This document shows positions 29,524 to 36,102 of a stretch of DNA of 64,000 nt, piece after piece; the first letter of the stretch is position 1; each line of letters begins with the position of its first letter. The DNA is from Paraburkholderia phytofirmans PsJN. GTDB lineage: Bacteria; Pseudomonadota; Gammaproteobacteria; Burkholderiales; Burkholderiaceae. Below the pieces are notes generated by a model. The model made no database searches. It saw nothing but the letters and a program-made list of their open reading frames with translations, and had not been told where the DNA came from. A program made the position numbers and the translations under genes. Location of the stretch: the NCBI RefSeq assembly GCF_000020125.1, contig NC_010681.1:2914001-2978000 (forward strand). Reading direction: 5' to 3'.

Positions 29524-30225
29524 CTATTCGTCGCGAGCCAAAATGTACCAAGCAATGCTGTCCGCATTGTTTATCGCAATATCCGAATGATCGCGGGCCA
29601 GCCAACCACAAGCCGTTCTCCCGTATGCGCCACGGTAGTCAATCGTGCCGAATGTATCCATAAAATGCGTGCATTCATGAACCAGTGTCAATTGCATTGA
29701 CGACAATTTACCCGCTGACTTTTGCGGCAAGTAACAGAAATTTGTATCAATCGCTATTGTATGCGTAGCCGTATCAGGGCCGCAAACGTGTGCAACTTCC
29801 CCTCGATTATTTGCATTCGGTGTGCAGCCGACGGCGCGGTCTCTTTCTGGGTCTGGTCGAATGAAATTGCTGGCAGTTAGCCCATTCATTACTTGAATAA
29901 GATTATTCAATCCGTTTATCAGCGTCTTCCGCACAGCGTCGTCGTTCGAGCCAAACCACGCCTTGACTCGATCGCGCGCTGAAGGCGACCACATGGAAAG
30001 CTCACTTTGCCGCTGACGGATGATCTTTACGGCCTCATCTCTTAGAGACAGTACGGTTTGCCGAAACTCTCTATCAGTCATATTCGGGCAAATTGGTGTC
30101 GTATCTATGGACACGTAAACCATCGACCCGGGATTCGTATTTGTGACGGCACTCGAATGAACCTCGAACCATTCTTCGTTTTCGCTCGTCTTGAAGCCGT
30201 AACTGTTGCTGCCGGCGTCACTCAT
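29524..30225 (-). CDS. Stand-alone aspzincin (M35-type) metallopeptidase, candidate T6SS effector
   Basis: This 233-residue protein has no signal peptide. The zinc motif HECTH is at residues 183-187, followed at 193-202 by GTIDYRGAYG, the GTxDxxYG signature of aspzincins, and near the end by NADSIAWYI as in M35-type Lys-specific peptidases. The first 120 residues are helical and of no known family. The start ATG overlaps the end of the PAAR-TTR gene by 8 nt, and the OmpA/TTR protein follows after 9 nt, so carrier, enzyme and exported partner are one unit. Lack of a signal with a PAAR carrier upstream supports delivery as T6SS cargo into the target periplasm or cytosol. Activity and target are unknown. 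Confidence 0.75.
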   Translation of the reverse strand: MSDAGSNSYGFKTSENEEWFEVHSSAVTNTNPGSMVYVSIDTTPICPNMTDREFRQTVLSLRDEAVKIIRQRQSELSMWSPSARDRVKAWFGSNDDAVRKTLINGLNNLIQVMNGLTASNFIRPDPERDRAVGCTPNANNRGEVAHVCGPDTATHTIAIDTNFCYLPQKSAGKLSSMQLTLVHECTHFMDTFGTIDYRGAYGRTACGWLARDHSDIAINNADSIAWYILARDE

Positions 30226-30634
30226 TGATCGATTCTCCAGTTATGTAGAGCCTTAGCCTTTCTGTTCCATCTGTTTCGATGCGTTCTGTTGCACCGATCG
30301 CGTTCGTCGTACCTGTGGTGACTTGGCCGCTATTGGTGACGATTCGATAGCGAATATGTGCGAGCGGGCGGCGCGTGTCGTCAACCAAGGTAAATTGCTC
30401 ATCGAAGGGTGCAGTTTGCGTAACTCCAGGCGGCGGGTTCCCTACGGTGGAACGCCCGATATTCGTATTTTTATGAACGAAGCACTTCGCATCCGAAGCG
30501 GCGATTACTCGATTCTTTCCGCAAGGGCATAGAACAGGATCGTTATCAAGTACAACCGGTGTTCCACGGTTCCGCATCTTGTCGCCGGTTCCGTGCATCG
30601 GCCACAATCCCTTGCAGTTTCCGCAAGTTGCGTG

Positions 30635-30639
30635 TTCAC
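30635..30639. repeat. Target-site duplication, left copy
   Basis: TTCAC directly abuts the left IS end; the identical right copy is at 31971-31975. Five-bp duplications are typical of IS2. Confidence 0.88.
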
Positions 30640-30676
30640 TGGAGTTGACCCGGTAACTCAGGACACTCGGACACCG

Positions 30677-31514
30677 TTAAGTTGATGATGCAGCGGTTCG
30701 CCGGAACTCCCGGGGAGAACGGTACTTTAGTGCCTTATGCGGGTGGCGTTCGTTGTAATGTTCAAAGGCGTCGGCCAGATGCGAGAGCGCTGTTGGCACG
30801 TCGGGCTTCTCCATAAAGGCGATGTAATCGTGCTTGATTGTCTTCACGAACGACTCGGCCATGCCGTTACTCTGCGGCGAACGAACCGGTGTAGTCAACG
30901 GCTCCAGACCCAGCTCGCGAGCGAAACTGCGCGTGCGATGGTCGATGTAGGCAGAGCCGTTGTCCGACAGCCATTCAATGGGTGCACCTGCCTGCGTCGT
31001 GCCGAAGCGTTGCTCGACCGCTGCGAGCATCACATCTCGCACGACGTCGCCGCTATGACCGGCAGTAGTCGCTGCCCAACTGATGGCTTCCCGGTCATGG
31101 CAGTCCAGCGCAAACGTCACGCGCAACGGCGAGCCGTCGTCGCAACGGAACTCGAAGCCGTCCGAGCACCAGCGGACATTACTGCGGTCAACGGCAATGC
31201 GTCCGTCATGCCGACGGGTATCGCGACGTTGGCCAAGGCGCCGGAGCAGCAACTGATGGTCACGCATGACGCGATAGACCCGCTTGGCGTTCACGCACGG
31301 CGCACCGGTCAATTCGTGACTACGTCGCAGCAATGCCCAGACTCGTCGGTATCCATAAGTCGGCAAGTCCGCCACATGCTCGTGGATTGCAGCGACCAGC
31401 TCCGTGTCGTCGGTCTGTCGGGCGCGGCGGCCGTCCTGCCAGGTCTGGAGAGCGGGCTTTTCTGACTGCCAAAGCAGAGCGCGCCACGCCGAGAACATCG
31501 CAGACCGTTTTCAT
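30677..31514 (-). pseudogene. IS2-group transposase OrfB (DDE integrase core), frameshifted
   Basis: OrfB starts with ATGAAAACG at 31514, overlapping the OrfA stop (ATGA), and reads [20 protein letters not shown]. At GACC (31445-31442) the family sequence continues in the +1 frame: skipping one C gives [16 protein letters not shown], which matches the DW-DGRRSRHTDD block of IS2 InsD. The rest is complete to the stop, with [50 protein letters not shown] and [11 protein letters not shown] holding the DDE residues. The shift destroys the transposase unless it is a sequencing error. Confidence 0.82.
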
Positions 31515-31912
31515 TGGTCGTCCCCGGGCAGTAAGGGCGAGCGCGCAATCCAGTTTTTTGAGCGGCCATACTCGACTGCTTCCTTCAGGATTTCTGCCTC
31601 CTGCGTCTTCTTGCCAAGCAGACGCTGCAGTTCCCTGATTTCCTTCATCGCTGTGGCCAACTGCGAAGCGGGCACCACGGCTTCTCCAGCCTTCACCGCA
31701 GCCAGGCTGCCTTCCTCGTATTGCTTGCGCCACGCAAACACCTGGTTTGGGTTGACCCCGTGCCGTCGGGCAACCGCTGAAACCGTTGCTCCCGGCTCCA
31801 GGGTTTCCTGCACGATGGCCACCTTCTCCTGGACCGAACGTCGACGACGGCGCTCCGGCTCGGTCAGAACTTCAATGCTTTCCACGATTTGCCTAGGCTT
31901 GAAACCAGTCAC
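31511..31912 (-). CDS. IS2-group transposase OrfA (helix-turn-helix)
   Basis: A 133-residue DNA-binding subunit very similar to IS2 Ins[41 protein letters not shown], then the leucine-zipper region [20 protein letters not shown] and an end [11 protein letters not shown]. The start is GTG at 31912 after AGAGGGAA. The stop overlaps the orfB ATG, giving coupling instead of the frameshift fusion seen in other IS3 members. Confidence 0.9.
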   Translation of the reverse strand: MTGFKPRQIVESIEVLTEPERRRRRSVQEKVAIVQETLEPGATVSAVARRHGVNPNQVFAWRKQYEEGSLAAVKAGEAVVPASQLATAMKEIRELQRLLGKKTQEAEILKEAVEYGRSKNWIARSPLLPGDDQ

Positions 31913-31970
31913 AAGATTCCCTCTTATTTTAAGGGGTGCCTCGTGTCCTGAGAATCAAGGGGCTACTCCA

Positions 31971-31975
31971 TTCAC
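31971..31975. repeat. Target-site duplication, right copy
   Basis: TTCAC, identical to 30635-30639. Confidence 0.88.
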
Positions 31976-32080
31976 CGTCCAGAGCTAGCTTTATCCCGTT
32001 GTCGTGAATCATCGCCTTTAATGCAATGACACGCCCGCCAGTCGTTGTAACGTCCCGGTCTCTTACTACAGCAATACGCA

Positions 32081-32617
32081 TTAGTGACCTCCAGCGATTT
32101 CAAGCACTAGCCGCTTTGCTGCGTCCGTTGCGATTCGCTGCGTTATTCCTTGTGAGTCGGTTACGCCACTTGCTACGATGTTTGAGCCGACGCGCACGCG
32201 ATATCGAACACCAGCAAGTGGTCGGCGCTGGGAATCCCTGAGCGTGTATTGTTCGTCACAAGTCGCGCGCGGACCGGCGAAGGATTGCGGGCCATTCGTT
32301 GCGCGTGCGACGGCGCTATAGTCTTCGTCATCGCACCATGATTCGCCCGCAAGCTTCGCAACGATTCGGGGTGGCGTTTCGCAATTGCATAAGACGATAT
32401 CGCCGTCCGCTGCGGTTTCACCCATAAAATTGATTCGGCGCGGGCCTCCGGCTTTCGCGATAACGCCCGTGCTCTTGCACGCCTCGCAATACGCGGAGCC
32501 GCCGATTAATGCGACCTGGTGGCCGCCGTCACCCCACGCGCAAAGCGGGCCTTCGTAATGGTCGATTTGCCCGCCTGTACTGAGCTGGTCTCCTACGACC
32601 GCTACCCGTCGCATCAT
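32081..32617 (-). CDS. PAAR protein with C-terminal TTR-like domain, T6SS spike/carrier
   Basis: A 178-residue protein. The PAAR domain occupies about residues 1-90 (MRRVAVVGDQLSTGGQIDHY, CAWGDGGHQVALIGGSAYCE, then DGDIVLCNCE) and would cap the VgrG spike. After a linker, about 118-175 is a TTR-like domain (YTLRDSQRRPLAGVRYRVRV, SGVTDSQGITQRIATD). In enteroaggregative E. coli a TTR domain on VgrG recruits a phospholipase effector, so this domain is a candidate cargo adaptor. The gene lies 16 bp after the double-PAAR gene, and its stop overlaps the start of the next carrier gene. Confidence 0.82.
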   Translation of the reverse strand: MMRRVAVVGDQLSTGGQIDHYEGPLCAWGDGGHQVALIGGSAYCEACKSTGVIAKAGGPRRINFMGETAADGDIVLCNCETPPRIVAKLAGESWCDDEDYSAVARATNGPQSFAGPRATCDEQYTLRDSQRRPLAGVRYRVRVGSNIVASGVTDSQGITQRIATDAAKRLVLEIAGGH

Positions 32618-32633
32618 GGCTATTCCCCGTGTG

Positions 32634-33302
32634 TTACTGGCGCGTGATTACTTCGCCGTGTTCGTTGACAGGAACAAAGACTGTTGATGTGCGCACGTCA
32701 CGGTGCAGGCTATCGTTAATCACGTCGCCGTTATCGAGCATGCTGCCCACAATCCCGAACGCACAGGCAGGCTTTCCGGGCAGTGCGATCCCGGTAATGA
32801 TGCGGGCGCGCGTACCGTCCGCATACTCCATGAAGTCACCGATGCGCGCAGCTTTCTTGCGCATCTCCTGAACTTCGTATGTGCCTGTAGCGTCCGTGAG
32901 TACGCCGCCTCTTGGTGTTGTCGCGCCAGCCACAGCTAAACGCGCTGAAGGTTTGTGCGACTCGGGCACATAATCGACATCGAATAGCACCTCAATCTCT
33001 TGGTCTTCGTCTACAAAGATCCCGCGCTCGCTCCAGATGGCCGAAACGATCCTGCCGCCATTGCTCAGGCTGCTACCAACGAGTGCAACGGGATTGCCGG
33101 AATAGACAAGCGCGATGCCTGCGCCGTCCATAACGACCGGTTCGCTGACGTCGCTATACATCACAATGTCGCCGACGCATGTAACCGGAAGGCCGCAGAT
33201 TTGAAGTACGCTGCCGCTCGTCACGCATCCGCTACGCTCGGTACGAGCCCCGATGGTTGCGAACGGATACAACTCGCCATTACATTCCTGCTGTTCCGAC
33301 AT
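32634..33302 (-). CDS. Protein with two PAAR-like domains
   Basis: A 222-residue protein. A first PAAR domain occupies about residues 12-90 (FATIGARTERSGCVTSGS, CGLPVTCVGDIVMYSD, NPVALVGSSLSNGGRI). A middle Ig/TTR-like stretch (SARLAVAGATTPRGGVLTDA) follows, and a second PAAR-like block occupies about 148-200 (AARIGDFMEYADGTRARI, ACAFGIVGSMLDNGDVI). It is the first gene of the cluster after its minus-strand promoter. One spike can hold only one PAAR tip, so a double-PAAR chain is unusual. A GGGGGTAA ribosome-binding region precedes the ATG. Confidence 0.7.
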   Translation of the reverse strand: MSEQQECNGELYPFATIGARTERSGCVTSGSVLQICGLPVTCVGDIVMYSDVSEPVVMDGAGIALVYSGNPVALVGSSLSNGGRIVSAIWSERGIFVDEDQEIEVLFDVDYVPESHKPSARLAVAGATTPRGGVLTDATGTYEVQEMRKKAARIGDFMEYADGTRARIITGIALPGKPACAFGIVGSMLDNGDVINDSLHRDVRTSTVFVPVNEHGEVITRQ

Positions 33303-33674
33303 TTACCCCCCACGAAGTAGAAGAAAGCGATCCGCCCGGTAACGCGGCCGGCGATGCGGTAGCGGGCTGAATTGCTCCCGCTCGGGTCATCGTGCTTCAG
33401 GTTTGAAACAGGGGGGAATAAGACAAAGACTAAAAGGGGGGCGATCAATGCGCGTTGCATGCCGGCGCGATCATGATCTGACATACGACAATCCAGCCTA
33501 ATATGGCGAATTATTGGGACGACCTGAACTTGTCCGAAATTTTGAAGCCCGCGCAATGCGGGCTTTGTCGTTTCTGGCCGTACTTACTGCGGAAAAGCTC
33601 ACCATGCGCGACCTCTACGCCAGTCACGCCGCCGCGTTGCGCGAGTGCGCAACAGCTTTCGCAGGACTGCAGCG
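33303..33674. other. Region between the PAAR cluster and the portal remnant
   Basis: About 370 bp. It must contain the minus-strand promoter of the PAAR cluster. A + strand hairpin AAGCCCGC / GCGGGCTT followed by TGTCGTTT (33545-33572) looks like a phage terminator. A minus-strand frame starting MSDHDRAGMQ and one + strand frame (MANYWDDLNLSE) are open but unrecognised. Confidence 0.5.
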
Positions 33675-34058
33675 ATGTTAATTATTCGTCCGCTCGCGCC
33701 GGGCTTGCTCGAAGCGTGGAAGACGCTTAACCGTCGCCGTACCGACTTCGCTAACGGCTTCGCGTACCCGGTTCGCACCGCGTTTATCGAGGAAGCGCTC
33801 GAAGTCAATGATTTGCCGCCACCGGATAACGCGCCGCCGTTCATCGAAGCGCGCGGCGCATATTCGCGGCGTACGTGGATCGGCCCCGGCCGTAGGTGGA
33901 TTGATCCGGTAGCAGAAAAGCAAGGCGCGGTGCTCGGCATGGAAGCGGGACTATCGACGCTCGAAAGCGAGCGCGCGGAAAATTCCGGCGAGGACTGGGA
34001 AGACGTGCTCCACCAGCGTCTTGCGTCGGTTCCTTGCATGCCACGTTCATCGACGTAG
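33675..34058 (+). pseudogene. C-terminal remnant of a lambda-type phage portal protein
   Basis: A 127-codon frame with LLEAWKTLNRRRTDFANGF, FIEEALEVNDLPPPDNAPPF, RTWIGPGRRWIDPVAEKQ and AGLSTLESERAENSGEDWED. This is the characteristic end of lambda-type portal proteins (WIGPGRGWIDPVKEAQAA, then GLSTLE-EAE-GKDWEEVL). The N-terminal two thirds are missing and no head protease follows, so it is a relic of a prophage. It is on the same strand as the methylase remnant, in an order compatible with a phage packaging region. Confidence 0.8.
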
Positions 34059-34124
34059 CGTCACGAAAGCCGGAAAAATATTTCGCGGTAACACTGCGAG
34101 CAATTAGGTGATGTGAGAGGCGTA

Positions 34125-34223
34125 ATGGAAACTGTGAAAGCGAATCTTGCCGTGCTTGGCGGCGCTGGTGCGGTTGTCGCAGCGGTGTGTGCTGCATCCG
34201 CAATAATGTTTCGCGCACCTTGA
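34125..34223 (+). CDS. Putative 32-residue single-span membrane protein
   Basis: The ATG at 34125 has GAGAGG 5 nt upstream. The product METVKANLAVLGGAGAVVAA continues VCAASAIMFRAP and is almost entirely one transmembrane helix. It lies right after the portal remnant, so it is probably of phage origin. Too short for family assignment; it could be fortuitous. Confidence 0.35.
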   Translation: METVKANLAVLGGAGAVVAAVCAASAIMFRAP

Positions 34224-34680
34224 CTGCATGGCTCACAAAGCGCGTTACGAACGGTCACGGGCATACGCGCGAAGTGCGTCAACGCTTTCCGCACACACCT
34301 CGGCGTACCCTGTTCGTTTCGTGAATTTGCCTGCAACCTTCTGACGTGGCGCACAGATCGCGCGACAGATTGCAGTGAGGAGAACGAGGTAGCTGGTCGA
34401 TCACCCGTTGCGACGGCGGTTCAGAACAACGCCATGTGGATGCGTATGCAACCATGCGAGATAGGCTGAATCGTTACCGTCGAAGAGAATTGCGGACAAG
34501 TCGGCTCCTCGTAGAAGAGGTTGCTCTCCGACAAAAGACAACAAAAAACCCGCACGGGGCGGGTTTCAGTTTTCGGGCAACTTCGCACGGAATACGCAAG
34601 CTTTGCCTTCAGTTTGCCCTAACGGTGAATTCAGGGCGATTCAAACGGATACACAAATCGGCTATAAGCCTCGGTGCGAC
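34224..34680. other. Right-hand end of the island, no supported gene
   Basis: Short frames only. The segment 34541-34566 is the tRNA terminator. No integrase gene and no duplicate of the tRNA 3' end was seen by eye. Confidence 0.45.
34541..34566 (-). terminator. Terminator of the initiator tRNA gene
   Basis: On the minus strand AAACCCGC / GCGGGTTT followed by a T run (six A on the + strand at 34543-34548), 115 bp after the tRNA. Confidence 0.75.
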
Positions 34681-34757
<77 letters not shown>

Positions 34758-34846
34758 TCAGAGAAAACGGATTGTATAGAGATGTTCGCAAGACGTCAAA
34801 CAATCGCGCGAATTATTTCGCGCTCGTGAAATGACGCACACGCGAC

Positions 34847-35134
34847 TCACAAATCCTGGACCGTCGCACCTTCCACCTTGCCGTCGATAATATCCGCACC
34901 GTACTGGCTCGCGCTGCGTTTGGCCACGCCGAAATCGGAGAACGTGACCGGCAGCACGAGACGAAATACGCGGCTCGCCTTCGAGCCGCTGATCGCGCCC
35001 GGACGGCAGACGCGCACCGCGACGTCGTAACCTTCGGAGTGGCGCTTGTGACCGTCGAACTTGTCGAACGCCCGCGAAAACACCAGCGGATGCACTTCGA
35101 AGTCCTTATAAAGGGCTGGGTAAAGTTCGGCCAT
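34847..35134 (-). CDS. Conserved-looking hypothetical protein, 95 aa
   Basis: MAELYPALYKDFEVHPLVFS is followed by RHSEGYDVAVRVCRPG and FRLVLPVTFSDFGVAKRSAS. I do not recognise the family. It has no signal peptide or membrane span and looks like a small soluble beta-rich protein. GGGGAGG lies 5 nt before the ATG, a strong ribosome-binding site. Codon use is like that of the chromosome, not the island. It lies between the tRNA and xth. Confidence 0.65.
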   Translation of the reverse strand: MAELYPALYKDFEVHPLVFSRAFDKFDGHKRHSEGYDVAVRVCRPGAISGSKASRVFRLVLPVTFSDFGVAKRSASQYGADIIDGKVEGATVQDL

Positions 35135-35304
35135 GATGCCTCCCCGATGCGCAAAAGCGCGAGTGTGAGTCGCCCCACTATACGCCGCGGCATGAGCGGC
35201 TCGCGCTTTTATTTTCGACGCCGCGACGGGGCCATTTTCACCGCCCCCTCGTCCGCGCGATAAGATGCGGGACTATCGGAATCACGCAAGAAAAAGAGAA
35301 TGTC

Positions 35305-36081
35305 ATGAAAATCGCCACCTGGAACGTCAACTCCCTCAAAGTCCGCCAGCAGCATGTGATCGACTGGCTCGAAACCAGCGGCACCGACGTGCTGTGCCTT
35401 CAGGAACTGAAGCTGCCGGACGAAAAATTCCCGCGCGCCGAACTCGAAGAGAAAGGCTACCGCAGCTGGTTCGCCGGGCAGAAGACCTATAACGGCGTCG
35501 GCATTCTGGTGCGTGGCGGCCTGACAGTCGACGAAGGCAGCATCGTGCGCAACATTCCGGGCTTTGAAGATCCGCAGCAACGCGTGATTGCCGCGACCAT
35601 CGAAGGCGTGCGCATCATCTCCGCGTATTTCCCGAACGGTCAGGCACCGGGCACCGACAAGTTCGCGTACAAACTGCGCTGGCTTGCTGCGCTGCACGAC
35701 TGGATCGCGAGCGAGATGGCGCTGCATCCGAAGCTCGCGCTGCTCGGCGACTACAACATCGCGCCGGACGATCGCGACGTGCACGATCCGAAAGCGTGGG
35801 AAGGCCAGAACCTGGTGTCGCCGGAAGAACGCGCTGCGTTCGTGCGGCTCATCGAGCTCGGTCTTCTCGACGCATTCCGCCAGTTCGAGCAGCCGGAGAA
35901 AATCTACTCGTGGTGGGACTACCGGATGATGGCGTTCCGCCGCAACGCGGGGCTGCGCATCGACCACATCCTGCTGTCGAAGGCGCTGGCCGACGTGTGC
36001 TCGTCCTGCGACGTCGACAAGGTGCCGCGCAAATGGGATCAGCCGTCGGACCACGCGCCGGTTGTCGCGCAACTCGGCTGA
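35305..36081 (+). CDS. xth: Exodeoxyribonuclease III (AP endonuclease)
   Basis: Base-excision repair enzyme of the EEP superfamily that cleaves 5' to abasic sites and degrades 3' ends. Active-site blocks are MKIATWNVNSLKVR, CLQELKLPDEKF (metal-binding Glu), GDYNIAPDDRDVHDP (Asp/Asn), YSWWDYRMMAFRRNAGLRID and SDHAPVV (catalytic Asp-His). At 258 residues it has family length. The start has GAATGTC ahead with a weak ribosome-binding site (AAAAGAGA). It converges with the prolyl oligopeptidase with 21 bp between stops. Confidence 0.95.
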   Translation: MKIATWNVNSLKVRQQHVIDWLETSGTDVLCLQELKLPDEKFPRAELEEKGYRSWFAGQKTYNGVGILVRGGLTVDEGSIVRNIPGFEDPQQRVIAATIEGVRIISAYFPNGQAPGTDKFAYKLRWLAALHDWIASEMALHPKLALLGDYNIAPDDRDVHDPKAWEGQNLVSPEERAAFVRLIELGLLDAFRQFEQPEKIYSWWDYRMMAFRRNAGLRIDHILLSKALADVCSSCDVDKVPRKWDQPSDHAPVVAQLG

Positions 36082-36102
36082 TCTCGCGTCATCAAGTCCA
36101 GG

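Larger units (their letters stand above)
30640..31970 (-). mobile_element. IS3-family, IS2-group insertion sequence, 1331 bp
   Basis: The ends form imperfect inverted repeats. The left reads TGGAGTTGACCC then CTCAGGACAC; the right, on the complementary strand, reads TGGAGTAGCCCC then CTCAGGACAC. The total length of 1331 bp equals that of IS2. It carries orfA and orfB with strong similarity to IS2 InsC and InsD and is flanked by TTCAC duplications. Perfect duplications and a cleanly restorable host frame indicate a recent insertion. The transposase orfB, however, is frameshifted. Confidence 0.93.
30218..32081 (-). pseudogene. PAAR-TTR carrier protein gene interrupted by an IS2-group element
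   Basis: The 5' part (32081 to 31971) encodes MRIAVVRDRDVTTTGGRVIA and 17 further residues ending LALDGE. The 3' part (from 30634 down to 30218) continues HATCGNCKGLWPMHGTG, then a PAAR-type segment LDNDPVLCPCGKNRVIAA and a C-terminal TTR-like domain (FTLVDDTRRPLAHIRYRI). Removing the 1331-bp insertion and one TTCAC copy joins the reading frame at GGT-GAA-CAC exactly. The start overlaps the stop of the upstream PAAR-TTR gene (TAATG), and the end overlaps the metallopeptidase start. The insertion should abolish this carrier and may reduce downstream expression. Confidence 0.85.

Noticed and set aside
30218..30607. Treating the 3' fragment as an independent small protein
   Set aside because: Its apparent TTG start is internal. 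The fragment joins in frame with the 5' PAAR segment once the IS is removed.
31430..31460. Programmed ribosomal frameshift in orfB
   Set aside because: orfB has its own ATG coupled to orfA by ATGA, and the shift lies inside orfB without a slippery A6G motif. A one-base error or mutation is simpler.
33221..33556. Minus-strand frame (MSDHDRAGMQ...) upstream of the double-PAAR gene
   Set aside because: It overlaps the PAAR gene start in another frame, has no recognisable domain and weak initiation signals. It is more likely leader sequence.
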